A DNA stretch of 64,000 nt from Streptomyces sp. NBC_01237 (GTDB lineage: Bacteria > Actinomycetota > Actinomycetes > Streptomycetales > Streptomycetaceae): contig NZ_CP108508.1 in assembly GCF_035917275.1 (NCBI RefSeq), positions 6,014,001-6,078,000 on the forward strand. The letters are read 5' to 3'. The notes under the pieces were generated by a model, which worked only from the letters and a program-made list of their open reading frames with translations, was not told the origin of the DNA and ran no database searches. The position numbers and the translations under genes are program-made. This document shows positions 32,370 through 40,743 of the stretch, piece after piece. Position 1 is the first letter of the stretch; each line of letters starts with the position of its first letter.

Positions 32370-33226
32370 GCACCACGACCGACACACAGACACTTCGCCC
32401 GGACCGCAAGAAGAGCCGGCTCGGCTTCGACGTCATCGGCCTGGGCATTTCCCTGGTCATGGTCTTCCCGGTCTACTGGCTGGTCGTCAGCGCCCTGCGG
32501 CCCAACCGCGAGATCCGCTCCTACGACCAGACGCTGTGGCCCTCGTCGATCACCTTCGACAACTTCGTACGGGCCACCGAGCAGCCGAACTTCGGCACCG
32601 CGATCCAGTCGAGCCTCATCGTCTCGATCACCGCCGTGGTCGGCGGAATGATCATCGCGACCCTGGCGGCGCTGGCCATCGGCCGCTTCCGCTTCTTCGG
32701 CCGCAAGGCCCTGGTCCTGATCATGATCCTGGTCCAGATGCTGCCGCCGACCGCGATGCTCATCCCGATCTACGCCCAGCTCAACGCCATGGGCGGCATC
32801 GACGAGTACTGGGGCCTGATCGTCGTCTACCTGGTCTCCACGCTGCCCTTCGCGACCATCATGATCCGCGGCTTCGTCGTGAACATCCCGGTGGAGCTGG
32901 AGGAGTCCGCGATGGTGGACGGCTGCACCCGCTTCGGTGCCTTCCGCCGTGTGATCTTCCCGCTGCTCGCGCCCGGCCTCGCCGCCGCGTCGATCTTCGC
33001 CCTGGTCAACGCGTGGAACGAGTACCTCTTCGCGTACATCCTGATCAACGACAACTCCAAGTACACGCTGAACGTCTGGCTGATGACGTTCACGACCGAG
33101 CGCGGGACGGACTACGGCGCGCTGATGGCGGCGTCGACCATGATCGCCCTGCCGGTCGTCGTGTTCTTCATGTTCATCCAGCGGAAGATGGCCGCTGGCC
33201 TCACTTCCGGCGCCGTGAAGGGATAG
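32366..33226 (+). CDS. dasC: ABC sugar transporter permease DasC
   Basis: 286 aa from ATG 32366, coupled to dasB by a 4-nt overlap. Six transmembrane helices of the MalG type. The EAA-like loop reads Leu-Glu-Glu-Ser-Ala-Met-Val-Asp-Gly-Cys. Its first helix contains Val-Phe-Pro-Val-Tyr-Trp-Leu. It forms the channel with DasB for chitobiose taken from DasA. Ten nt separate it from dasD, so uptake and cleavage are on one message. Confidence 0.93.
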   Translation: MSTTTDTQTLRPDRKKSRLGFDVIGLGISLVMVFPVYWLVVSALRPNREIRSYDQTLWPSSITFDNFVRATEQPNFGTAIQSSLIVSITAVVGGMIIATLAALAIGRFRFFGRKALVLIMILVQMLPPTAMLIPIYAQLNAMGGIDEYWGLIVVYLVSTLPFATIMIRGFVVNIPVELEESAMVDGCTRFGAFRRVIFPLLAPGLAAASIFALVNAWNEYLFAYILINDNSKYTLNVWLMTFTTERGTDYGALMAASTMIALPVVVFFMFIQRKMAAGLTSGAVKG

Positions 33227-33236
33227 TGCGGGCCTC

Positions 33237-34757
33237 ATGACCACCCTCGTTTCCACTACGGACACCCTGACGCGGGACGCGCTCGCCGTCCTGCAGCCCG
33301 GGTTCACCGGCACCACCGCCCCGGACTGGGTCCTGCGCCGGGTCGGCGAAGGGCTCGCCGCCGTCGCCCTGTTCGGCCGCAACATCCAGACGCCCGAGCA
33401 GGTCGCCGCGCTCACCGCGCAGCTGCGGGCCGAGCGCGAGGACGTCCTCGTCGCGATCGACGAGGAAGGCGGTGACGTCACCCGGCTGGAGGTCCGGCAG
33501 GGTTCCTCGTTCCCCGGCAACCTCGCCCTCGGCGCGGTCGACGACGTGCACCTGACCCGCGCCGTCGCCCAGGAGCTGGGCCGCCGGCTCGCCGAGTGCG
33601 GCGTCAACCTGAACTGGGCGCCGTCCGCCGACGCCAACTCCGACCCGGGCAACCCGGTCATCGGCGTCCGGTCCTTCGGGGCCGACCCCCGCCTCGTCGC
33701 CCGGCACACGGCCGCGTACATCGAGGGCCTCCAGGCCGCCGGTGTCGCCGCCTGCACCAAGCACTTCCCCGGGCACGGCGACACCGCGGTCGACTCGCAC
33801 CACGCGATGCCCCGCATCGACGTGGACCTCCAGACCCTGCACGCCCGTGAGCTGGTGCCCTTCCGGGCGGCCATCGCGGCGGGGTCCAAGTCCGTGATGA
33901 CCGCGCACATCCTGCTCGCCGCCCTCGACGCCGAGCGTCCCGCGACGGTGAGCCCGCAGATCCTCACCGGTCTGCTGCGCGAGGAGCTGGGATACGACGG
34001 CCTGATCGTCACCGACGCCGTGGAGATGCAGGCCATCGCCTCGACCTACGGCATCGCCCGCGGCTCCGTCCTCGCGATCGCCGCGGGCGCCGACGCCCTG
34101 TGCGTCGGCGGCGGGCTGGAGGACGAGCCCACGGTCCTGCTGCTGCGCGACGCGCTGGTCGACGCGGTACGCAGCGGCGAACTGGCCGAGGAGCGGCTCG
34201 CCGACGCGGCCGCGCGTGTACGTGCCCTCGCGTCCTGGACGCAGAGCGCGCGGGGGGCTGTCACGGAGCCGGGCGCGGCAACGCAGGAGGGGATCGCGCC
34301 CGGCACCGGTGTCAGCTCCGACATCGGTCTGGTGGCGGCCCGCCGCGCCGTCCAGGTGACCGGCACGGGCGAGCGGCTGACCGGGCCGGCCTATGTGGCC
34401 GAGTTCAACCCGGCGCCCAACATCGCGGTCGGCAACGAGACGCCGTGGGGCCTCGCCGCCGACCTGCGCAGGCTGCGGCCCGGTACCGAGAACGGCACCT
34501 ACGGCAGCGACAGCGTGACGGCGGCGGCCGATGTGCTGAGCGCCGCGGGGGAGCGGCGCATCGTGGCCGTCGTCCGCGACGCCCACCGGCACGACTGGAT
34601 GGCCGCGGCGCTCGACGCGCTGGTGGCGGCCCGCCCCGACACGATCGTGGTCGAGATGGGCCTGCCGCAGTCGGAGCCGCGGGGATCGCTGTACGTGGCC
34701 ACCCACGGTGCGTCGCGGGTCTGCGGCCAGGCGGCGGCGGAGGCCGTCACGGCCTGA
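33237..34757 (+). CDS. dasD: GH3-family beta-N-acetylhexosaminidase DasD
   Basis: 506 aa, no signal peptide, so it acts in the cytoplasm on imported chitobiose. NagZ-type glycoside hydrolase family 3 features: Asp-Glu-Glu-Gly-Gly near the start of the barrel, Lys-His-Phe-Pro-Gly-His-Gly-Asp-Thr followed by Asp-Ser-His (the Asp/His acid-base dyad loop), and Val-Thr-Asp-Ala-Val-Glu-Met with the nucleophile Asp. A 150-residue C-terminal domain follows, longer than in E. coli NagZ. It releases GlcNAc that, as GlcN-6-P, induces the das genes through DasR. Confidence 0.92.
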   Translation: MTTLVSTTDTLTRDALAVLQPGFTGTTAPDWVLRRVGEGLAAVALFGRNIQTPEQVAALTAQLRAEREDVLVAIDEEGGDVTRLEVRQGSSFPGNLALGAVDDVHLTRAVAQELGRRLAECGVNLNWAPSADANSDPGNPVIGVRSFGADPRLVARHTAAYIEGLQAAGVAACTKHFPGHGDTAVDSHHAMPRIDVDLQTLHARELVPFRAAIAAGSKSVMTAHILLAALDAERPATVSPQILTGLLREELGYDGLIVTDAVEMQAIASTYGIARGSVLAIAAGADALCVGGGLEDEPTVLLLRDALVDAVRSGELAEERLADAAARVRALASWTQSARGAVTEPGAATQEGIAPGTGVSSDIGLVAARRAVQVTGTGERLTGPAYVAEFNPAPNIAVGNETPWGLAADLRRLRPGTENGTYGSDSVTAAADVLSAAGERRIVAVVRDAHRHDWMAAALDALVAARPDTIVVEMGLPQSEPRGSLYVATHGASRVCGQAAAEAVTA

Positions 34758-34766
34758 CCGGACTCC

Positions 34767-34796
34767 GGGCCCGGCCGCACGCGCGGCCGGGCCCGC
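34767..34796 (+). terminator. hairpin after dasD
   Basis: CGGGCCCGGCCG and CGGCCGGGCCCG form a 12-bp stem with a 6-nt loop, 9 nt past the dasD stop. Confidence 0.8.
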
Positions 34797-34804
34797 ACAG
34801 CCGG

Positions 34805-34844
34805 CCCGTCCGGCGATCGAGGGCAACGCCTCTCGCCGGACGGG
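34805..34844. terminator. second hairpin between dasD and nagB
   Basis: CCCGTCCGGCGA (34805-34816) and TCGCCGGACGGG (34833-34844) are perfect 12-bp arms with a 16-nt loop. Confidence 0.6.
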
Positions 34845-34851
34845 TGTACGT

Positions 34852-34897
34852 ACGACGGAGGGCCGGGACACCCCAGGGTGTCCCGGCCCTCCGTCGT
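34852..34897. terminator. long bidirectional terminator between dasD and nagB
   Basis: Complementary arms of 22 bp (34852-34873 and 34876-34897) form a near-blunt hairpin containing GGAGGGCCGGGACACCC. It lies 14 nt beyond the nagB stop on the minus strand and is the third hairpin in this convergent gap. Confidence 0.85.
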
Positions 34898-34911
34898 CCT
34901 GCGGGGACCGG

Positions 34912-35697
34912 CTAGATGCCCTGCCACGCGGGCTTCGCCGCGAACGTGGCGCGGAAGTAGTCCGCGAGCTTCAGCTTCGACGCGGCGGCCTCGTCGACGA
35001 CCACGGTCGCGTGCGGATGCAGCTGCAGCGCGGAGGCGGGCACGATCGAGGCGACCGGTCCCTCCACCGTCTGGGCCACGGCCTCGGCCTTGCCCTCACC
35101 GGTGGCCAGCAGGATCGGGTGCCGGGACTCCAGGATGGTGCCGATGCCCTGGGTGATCACGTGGTGCGGCACCTGGGCGATGTCGTTGTCGAAGAAGCGC
35201 GCGTTGTCGACCCGGGTCTGCTCGGTCAGCGTCTTGATCCGGGTACGGGAGGCCAGCGAGGAGCACGGCTCGTTGAAGCCGATGTGCCCGTCGGTGCCGA
35301 TGCCGAGGAGCTGGAGGTCGACCCCGCCGGCCGCGGCGAGCGCCTTGTCGTACGCCTCGCAGGCGGCCTGGACGTCCTCGGCGGAGCCGTCGGGGCCCAT
35401 GAAGGACGCCTCGGACAGACCGAGCGGCTCGACGACCTCGCGCAGCACCACGGAGCGGTACGACTCGGGGTGGCCCGAGGGCAGCCCGACGTACTCGTCC
35501 AGCTGGCAGATGCGGGCGCGCGAGGCGTCCACCGCACCGGAGCGGACCCTGGCCGCGAGCGCCTGGTAGATGGGCAGCGGGGTGGAGCCGGTGGCGACGC
35601 CGAGCAGGGCGTCGGGCTTGCGGCTCAGCAGGGCGCCGATGGCCTCCGCGATGAGTTCGCCGCCTGCCTTGGCATCCGGGACGATGACAACTTCCAC
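34912..35697 (-). CDS. nagB: glucosamine-6-phosphate deaminase NagB
   Basis: 261 aa from GTG 35697. It converts GlcN-6-P to fructose-6-P and ammonia, the last step of GlcNAc use. Visible motifs: Ala-Thr-Gly-Ser-Thr-Pro (phosphate loop), Leu-Asp-Glu-Tyr-Val-Gly (catalytic Asp region), Gly-Ile-Gly-Thr-Asp-Gly-His-Ile-Gly-Phe-Asn-Glu-Pro (active-site His loop) and Thr-Gln-Gly-Ile-Gly-Thr-Ile. It consumes the DasR inducer, so its dre site closes a feedback loop. Convergent with dasD. Confidence 0.96.
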   Translation of the reverse strand: MEVVIVPDAKAGGELIAEAIGALLSRKPDALLGVATGSTPLPIYQALAARVRSGAVDASRARICQLDEYVGLPSGHPESYRSVVLREVVEPLGLSEASFMGPDGSAEDVQAACEAYDKALAAAGGVDLQLLGIGTDGHIGFNEPCSSLASRTRIKTLTEQTRVDNARFFDNDIAQVPHHVITQGIGTILESRHPILLATGEGKAEAVAQTVEGPVASIVPASALQLHPHATVVVDEAAASKLKLADYFRATFAAKPAWQGI

Positions 35698-35731
35698 GCT
35701 GTGCCTGCCGATCTGAAGAGTGGTGGAGTCA

Positions 35732-35747
35732 TGTGGTATAGACCAAT
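35732..35747. promoter_or_regulatory. DasR (dre) operator upstream of nagB
   Basis: TGTGGTATAGACCAAT matches ACTGGTCTAGACCACT at 12 of 16 positions. It lies 35 nt upstream of the nagB start, in the divergent gap to the SIS-domain gene at 35886, so it may act on both. Confidence 0.75.
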
Positions 35748-35885
35748 CAAAATACTAACCTAGCAGAACGCGGCATCCGCGAGGTGAACCGTTCAGTCCC
35801 TGGTCCTCCCCGCGGCCCGGTGGCGGGCGCCCGTGCCGCCGTGGTCGACTTGTCCCCAGCGACGACACCGCAGGGAGGCACCCAT

Positions 35886-36968
35886 ATGTCCGCCACCTTT
35901 TCGGCCGAGCGGGACGGCAGGGGCGAACGGCCCGGCCGGATCATGTCCGGCGAGATGGCCGAGCAGCCCGCGATGCTGCGGCGCATCCTCGACCGCGGTG
36001 CCCCCGGGATCCGCGAGGTGGCCGCCGAGATCGCCGCCAGGAAGCCCCGCTTCGTCCTGCTCACCGCCCGCGGTACGTCGGACAACGCGGCGCTCTACGC
36101 GAAGTACCTGCTGGAGATCCGGCTCGGTCTGCCCTGCGGTCTGGCCTCGATGTCCACCACGACGGCGTACGGGGCCGAGCCCGACCTCACGGACGTCCTG
36201 GTCATCACCGTCAGCCAGTCGGGCGGCTCGCCGGACCTGGTGGCCTCCACGACGGCGGCCCGGGAGGCGGGAGCGGTCACCCTCGCCGTCACCAACAACC
36301 CGGACTCCGCGCTGGCCGCGGTCTCCGAGTACCACATCGACATTCTCGCGGGCCCGGAGAAGGCCCTGCCGGCGACCAAGACGTACACCGCGTCCCTGCT
36401 GTCCCTCTACCTCTTCGTGGAGGGCCTGGGCGGCGTCGACGGCACGGCGGCCGCCGCCGTCCTGCCCGAGCTGGCCGAGGCGGTCCTGGGGCGCCGGGAC
36501 GAGGTCAAGGCACTGGCCTCGCGCTACCGCTTCGCCGAGCGCATGGTCATCACCTCGCGCGGCTACGGCTACCCGACGGCCAAGGAGGCGGCCCTGAAGC
36601 TGATGGAGACCAGCTACATCCCCGCGCTCTCCTACTCCGGCGCCGACCTGCTGCACGGTCCGCTCGCGATGGTCGACAACATCTCCCCGGTGATCGCGGT
36701 GGTCACCGACGGCCGGGGCGGAGCCGCGCTGCAACCGGTCCTGGACCGGCTGCGCGGGCGCGGCGCCGATCTGTTCGTGGTCGGCCCGAAGGCCCAGGTG
36801 GACGCGGCCTCGGCAGGCTTCGTGCTGCCGACGGCGGGGGTGGCGGAGGAGCTCCAGCCGATCCTGGAGATCCTGCCGTTGCAGATGCTGGCGTACGAGG
36901 TGACGATCGCCCGCGGTCAGGACCCGGACGCGCCGCGCGCCCTCGCCAAGGTCACCGAGACCCACTGA
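35886..36968 (+). CDS. SIS-domain sugar isomerase/aminotransferase-like protein
   Basis: 360 aa from ATG 35886 (GCAGGGAGG upstream). Two SIS domains as in the C-terminal half of GlmS: Ala-Arg-Gly-Thr-Ser-Asp-Asn and Val-Ser-Gln-Ser-Gly-Gly-Ser-Pro-Asp in the first, Ser-Arg-Gly-Tyr-Gly-Tyr-Pro-Thr-Ala and Lys-Glu-Ala-Ala-Leu-Lys-Leu-Met-Glu in the second. No glutaminase domain is present. Such stand-alone proteins may isomerise or deaminate amino-sugar phosphates. Divergent from nagB across a dre-like site, it probably belongs to amino-sugar metabolism and to the DasR regulon. Confidence 0.88.
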   Translation: MSATFSAERDGRGERPGRIMSGEMAEQPAMLRRILDRGAPGIREVAAEIAARKPRFVLLTARGTSDNAALYAKYLLEIRLGLPCGLASMSTTTAYGAEPDLTDVLVITVSQSGGSPDLVASTTAAREAGAVTLAVTNNPDSALAAVSEYHIDILAGPEKALPATKTYTASLLSLYLFVEGLGGVDGTAAAAVLPELAEAVLGRRDEVKALASRYRFAERMVITSRGYGYPTAKEAALKLMETSYIPALSYSGADLLHGPLAMVDNISPVIAVVTDGRGGAALQPVLDRLRGRGADLFVVGPKAQVDAASAGFVLPTAGVAEELQPILEILPLQMLAYEVTIARGQDPDAPRALAKVTETH

Positions 36969-37081
36969 ACGCCGGGCCGGCCGAGGGGCGTGGCCCCGAA
37001 AACACCCGCGGGCCGCGGCGCCGCGACGGGACCCTCGGCCCGTCCGGCACCGCAGCCCGGAGCTACCTGGCCGGCGGTGTG

Positions 37082-37108
37082 CGGTGCCTCCGGCCGATGG
37101 AGGCACCG
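37082..37108 (+). terminator. hairpin after the SIS-domain gene
   Basis: GGTGCCTCC and GGAGGCACC, extended by one C-G pair, with a 7-nt loop, about 115 nt after the stop. Confidence 0.65.
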
Positions 37109-37143
37109 GCGCAGTCAGGGCAGAGAGCGCCGGGTGCCTCGTT

Positions 37144-37168
37144 CCGCTCTCCTGTGCGGGGAGAGCGG
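37144..37168 (+). terminator. second hairpin upstream of the sensor kinase
   Basis: CCGCTCTCC (37144-37152) and GGAGAGCGG (37160-37168) form a perfect 9-bp stem, just before the DasR-like site at 37188. The other parts of the 36969-37356 gap show nothing I can name. Confidence 0.55.
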
Positions 37169-37187
37169 AGGTTCTTGTCCTGAGCAT

Positions 37188-37203
37188 TGTGGACTAGACC
37201 AAT
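37188..37203 (+). promoter_or_regulatory. DasR-like (dre) site upstream of the sensor kinase gene
   Basis: TGTGGACTAGACCAAT matches the dre consensus at 12 of 16 positions. It shares TAGACCAAT with the nagB site. It lies 154 nt upstream of the kinase start at 37357. Confidence 0.55.
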
Positions 37204-37356
37204 TGCTCGTGTCTATCCATGGGACAGACATTTTCCGTCGCACTTCCCGGCCACACTTCCCGGCCACACCTCCGGCCGTACTTCCCCTCCGTCACCGCAC
37301 GGGGCGGCGGCCGATCGGTTCGGAACCTCTCGGTATCCACGGGTACGCTCGCACAC

Positions 37357-38832
37357 GTGCCCTCCATGAACGACCTCGTCCGCCAGCACACAGCCCTGAG
37401 TGACACCGACCTCGAGTGGCTCCATCTGCTGGTCTCGGAGTGGCAACTGCTCTCCGACCTGTCCTTCGCCGACCTCGTCCTGTGGGTTCCGACCCGCGAC
37501 GGGACCCGCTATGTGTCCGTGGCGCAGATGCGGCCCAACACCGGCCCCACCTCCTACCAGGACGACATGGTCGGCCATCTGGTGCCGCGCGGCCGCCGTC
37601 CGCTGCTGGACGCCGCGCTGGACGAGGGCCGGATCGTGCGCGAGGGCGATCCGGAGTGGCGGGAGGAGGTGCCGGTGCGGGTCGAGTCCATCCCCGTACG
37701 CCGTGAGGGCCGGGTCCTCGGCGTCATCGCCCGCAACACCAACCTCCTCACCGTCCGGACCCCCTCGCGGCTGGAGCTCACCTATCTCCAGTCCGCCTCC
37801 GACCTGGCCCAGATGATCGCCGCCGGGTCCTTCCCCTTCCCCGGCCAGCAGGTCGACATGGACGCGTCCCCGCGCGTCGGCGACGGCCTGATCAGGCTGG
37901 ATGCCGACGGTGTCGTCCAGTACGCGAGTCCCAACGGCCTCTCCGCGTACCACCGCCTCGGTCTCGCCTCCGACCTCGTCGGCCACCACCTCGGCACGAC
38001 CACCGCCGAGCTCGCCCCGTCCCGGGGCCCGGTGGACGAGGCGCTGGTCAAGGTGGCCAGCGGTTACGCGCCCCGCGAGTTCGAGGTCGAGTGCGCCGGC
38101 GGTGTCATCCAGCTGCGGGCCATTCCGCTCAAGCCCAAGGGGGTGCGCATCGGTTCGCTGGTCCTGCTGCGGGACGTCACCGAACTGCGCCGCCGCGAGC
38201 GAGAGTTGATCACCAAGGACGCGACCATCCGGGAGATCCACCACCGGGTGAAGAACAACCTCCAGACGGTGGCCGCCCTGTTGCGGCTCCAGGCGCGCCG
38301 GATGGACTCGGAGCAGGGCCGCGAGGCGCTCAACGAGGCGGTACGGCGCGTCGGTTCGATCGCGATCGTCCATGAGACGCTGTCCCAGAATCTGGATGAG
38401 CGGGTCGAGTTCGACGAGATCGCCGACCGGGTCATCGCGATGGTCGCCGAGATCTCCCCGGGCAAGGTCACCTGCCGCCGTACGGGACGCTTCGGCATAC
38501 TCGATGCGGAAGTTGCCACTCCGCTCTCGATGGTCCTCACGGAGGTCCTTCAGAACGCCCTGGAGCACGCGTTCACCATGGCCGAACACGGCACGGTGGA
38601 GGTCTCGGCGGTACGGGGCGGATCGCCCACCGAGGGCCGGCTGCTGATCACCGTCTCCGACGACGGGCGCGGTCTGCCCGAGGGATTCGACCCGCAGCGG
38701 GCCGGAAATCTGGGGCTCCAGATCGTGCGGACGCTGGTGGAGGGCGAGTTGGGCGGCACCTTCGGCATGGTTCCGGGACCGGAGCGCGGCACCCAGGTGG
38801 TGCTGGACCTTCCGGTGCGGGGCGACAAGTAG
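37357..38832 (+). CDS. PdtaS-like sensor histidine kinase (GAF-PAS-HisKA_2)
   Basis: 491 aa from GTG 37357; ATG 37366 and an unlikely far-upstream start at 37219 are alternatives. No transmembrane helix. Residues about 1-160 look like a GAF domain, 170-285 a PAS domain, then the HisKA_2 phosphoacceptor in Arg-Glu-Ile-His-His-Arg-Val-Lys-Asn-Asn-Leu-Gln, and a HATPase with Glu-Val-Leu-Gln-Asn-Ala-Leu-Glu-His and Asp-Asp-Gly-Arg-Gly-Leu. The layout matches mycobacterial PdtaS, whose partner PdtaR is an ANTAR RNA-binding antiterminator. No response regulator is adjacent. It is followed by a strong terminator. Confidence 0.9.
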   Translation: MPSMNDLVRQHTALSDTDLEWLHLLVSEWQLLSDLSFADLVLWVPTRDGTRYVSVAQMRPNTGPTSYQDDMVGHLVPRGRRPLLDAALDEGRIVREGDPEWREEVPVRVESIPVRREGRVLGVIARNTNLLTVRTPSRLELTYLQSASDLAQMIAAGSFPFPGQQVDMDASPRVGDGLIRLDADGVVQYASPNGLSAYHRLGLASDLVGHHLGTTTAELAPSRGPVDEALVKVASGYAPREFEVECAGGVIQLRAIPLKPKGVRIGSLVLLRDVTELRRRERELITKDATIREIHHRVKNNLQTVAALLRLQARRMDSEQGREALNEAVRRVGSIAIVHETLSQNLDERVEFDEIADRVIAMVAEISPGKVTCRRTGRFGILDAEVATPLSMVLTEVLQNALEHAFTMAEHGTVEVSAVRGGSPTEGRLLITVSDDGRGLPEGFDPQRAGNLGLQIVRTLVEGELGGTFGMVPGPERGTQVVLDLPVRGDK

Positions 38833-38885
38833 CCGTCGCGCTCGGTCCGGTACCGCGGCGGGCGCCGCGGTATCCCGCCGCGCAG

Positions 38886-38927
38886 CACAGTGGGCCCGGA
38901 CCGTGGTGACGGTCCGGGCCCACTGTG
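38886..38927. terminator. bidirectional terminator between the kinase gene and wblE
   Basis: Perfect 19-bp arms (38886-38904 and 38909-38927) with loop GGTG; inner part GGGCCCGGACCGT. Convergent position, serving both genes. Confidence 0.9.
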
Positions 38928-39039
38928 TACTGCTCACGTTGCGATGCGCTTCGGGGGTACTGCGCGCTGCGACTCGAAGGCGGGGCTGTGCGTACGCTCT
39001 GTACGCGCCGCCGGGCTGAGGCTCGTCGCGGGGGGTCGG

Positions 39040-39297
39040 TCAGGCGCTGGCGTTACGCGCCCGATTGCGAGCGGCACGGCGCTTCATCGCGCGGCGCTCG
39101 TCCTCGCTGAGGCCACCCCAGACGCCGGAGTCCTGGCCGGACTCGAGCGCCCACTGCAGGCACTGCTCCATGACGGGGCAGCGACGGCAGACGGCCTTGG
39201 CTTCCTCGATCTGCAGCAGCGCAGGACCGGTGTTGCCGATGGGGAAGAACAGCTCGGGGTCTTCCTCACGACAAACGGCGTTGTGACGCCAGTCCAT
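39040..39297 (-). CDS. wblE: WhiB-like iron-sulfur regulator WblE (WhiB1 orthologue)
   Basis: 85 aa from ATG 39297, preceded by AAGGAGAG. Four cluster cysteines at Cys9, Cys37, Cys40 and Cys46, then the Gly-Val-Trp-Gly-Gly turn and a basic tail (Arg-Arg-Ala-Met-Lys-Arg-Arg). The N-terminus Met-Asp-Trp-Arg-His is nearly that of M. tuberculosis WhiB1. These proteins carry a 4Fe-4S cluster that reacts with nitric oxide and bind the primary sigma factor. WhiB1 is essential in mycobacteria. Upstream lies a CRP-type palindrome, as also reported for mycobacterial whiB1. Confidence 0.94.
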   Translation of the reverse strand: MDWRHNAVCREEDPELFFPIGNTGPALLQIEEAKAVCRRCPVMEQCLQWALESGQDSGVWGGLSEDERRAMKRRAARNRARNASA

Positions 39298-39340
39298 GGC
39301 TGCTACCTCTCCTTGGTATTACATGCTTGTTGCTTGTGAA

Positions 39341-39356
39341 TGTGAACGCTTTCACG
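39341..39356 (-). promoter_or_regulatory. CRP-type operator upstream of wblE
   Basis: TGTGAACGCTTTCACG fits the cAMP-receptor consensus TGTGA-N6-TCACA at 9 of 10 defined positions. It lies 44 nt upstream of the wblE start. The rest of the 39298-39616 gap is AT-richer, with a run of eight T at about 39518-39525; no clear promoter hexamers were assigned. Confidence 0.6.
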
Positions 39357-39616
39357 AATCCCCCCGCAGATGACGGGCCGACTCCCAGGAGAACTGGATG
39401 TGGTCTGTGAGGTGAGGAGGGGTTCTGGCTCTCAGTGGAGGCCGGTGTTGCGGGCCGTCCCGATCGCCATGTAGAGATTCGCAAACCTCGGCGACGGATA
39501 CAACCCCTTCTGGAAAGTTTTTTTTGATTCCTCGGTGTCGGCTAGGTCACAGCCGTACTTCTAAGGGGTGGGGGCCAGCCCAAACGTTCGAGTTAAAGGA
39601 CTTTAGGCCCTTCCAC

Positions 39617-40585
39617 TCACACAATCACACGCAGTGCACGGCGTACGCCTGTGAACGTCACGCTCGTACGCAGTCCCAGGTGGTCGCCGTCCATCTGGAA
39701 GGGTAGTGGAGCCTTTGAATGCAAGGTGAAGTCCGTGAGGTCATGAAGTGAAACTGCGTGCTTCCCGTGAGGGCCCTTCTCGGGGCTCGAAGTGAGCAGC
39801 TGAGTGGCGTACCGGGTCACCGCGGGAGTGGAAAGGCGCTTCAGGCCGAGGATGTCCAGGGCGGTGTCGAAGGATGCCTTCGGGGACGCGTATATCGGGC
39901 GATTGCCCAGGTAGGTCCAGGGGGCGGTGTTGCAGATTATGGACAGCGCGAGGTCGGTGACCGGCTCCTGGCCGGGAATGTCCAGCGTGATCATCCCGTG
40001 CCGCCGGTGCGGCTCCTCAAGGAACTGCCGCACCACCTGGCGTACGTACAGGGCATGGGTGGACCGCCTGCCCCGCTCGCGCTGCTGTTCGACCCGGCCG
40101 ATGACTCCCGCGTCGAAACCGAGCCCGGCACAGAAAGTGAACCAGCGTTCCGGGACGGCTTCGTCCGCCGTGCCCGGGGTGCCGGCCGCCAGCCCCAGGC
40201 CGACCGTGCGCTCGCTCCGCTGCTCCAGCGCGTCCAGAATCGCGCCGGTCGCCTCCACGGCGTCGTTGGGCAGCCCCAGGGCGCGTGCGAAGACATTGGT
40301 GGAGCCGCCGGGAACCACCGCGAGCTTCGGCAGGCTGTCCACATCGGGGCCCCTGTGCAGCAGCCCGTTCACGACCTCGTTGACCGTCCCGTCGCCGCCG
40401 AGGGCGACCACCAGATCGATGTCGTCGCTGTCCGCGGCCCGGCGCCCGAGGTCCTGGGCGTGCCCGCGGTACTCGGTGGTCACCGCTTCCAGCTTCATCT
40501 CGCTCGCCAGCGCGTGAATGAGCACGTCACGGGTCCGCGCACTGGTGGTGGTAGCAGCTGGGTTGACCACGAGGAGTGCGCGCAT
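39617..40585 (-). CDS. diacylglycerol kinase-like lipid kinase (DagK/YegS)
   Basis: 322 aa, cytosolic or membrane-associated. The ATP-binding signature Ala-Leu-Gly-Gly-Asp-Gly-Thr-Val-Asn-Glu-Val is followed by Pro-Gly-Gly-Ser-Thr-Asn-Val-Phe-Ala-Arg. An N-terminal Val-Val-Asn-Pro-Ala also fits the family. The C-terminal domain is beta-rich with Gln-Met-Asp-Gly-Asp. Members phosphorylate diacylglycerol or related lipids, recycling lipid head-group intermediates. Divergent from the small membrane protein at 40744. Confidence 0.92.
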   Translation of the reverse strand: MRALLVVNPAATTTSARTRDVLIHALASEMKLEAVTTEYRGHAQDLGRRAADSDDIDLVVALGGDGTVNEVVNGLLHRGPDVDSLPKLAVVPGGSTNVFARALGLPNDAVEATGAILDALEQRSERTVGLGLAAGTPGTADEAVPERWFTFCAGLGFDAGVIGRVEQQRERGRRSTHALYVRQVVRQFLEEPHRRHGMITLDIPGQEPVTDLALSIICNTAPWTYLGNRPIYASPKASFDTALDILGLKRLSTPAVTRYATQLLTSSPEKGPHGKHAVSLHDLTDFTLHSKAPLPFQMDGDHLGLRTSVTFTGVRRALRVIV

Positions 40586-40743
40586 GCCCGCCAGAGTACC
40601 TACCGGGTGGTACCGCTCCGTAGTCCGGATCCGTTGCGTTCGCCTTCGTCACGCGCTGTGAACGGCCCGGGTCCCGGCCCGCGGACCCGCCGCCCCGTAC
40701 CCCGGCTTCGCTTTCACCGCCCGGGGATGCCAACCTGAGAGGC

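Noticed and set aside
39266..39484. Alternative minus-strand frame covering the wblE upstream region
   Set aside because: It is out of frame with wblE, Ser/Arg/Pro-rich, and overlaps the CRP-type site and ribosome site of wblE.
39502..39535. GGAAT...GTTG on the minus strand upstream of wblE as a sigma-R promoter
   Set aside because: The spacer is about 22 nt instead of 18-19, and the spacing includes an A-run; too poor beside the perfect sigR example.
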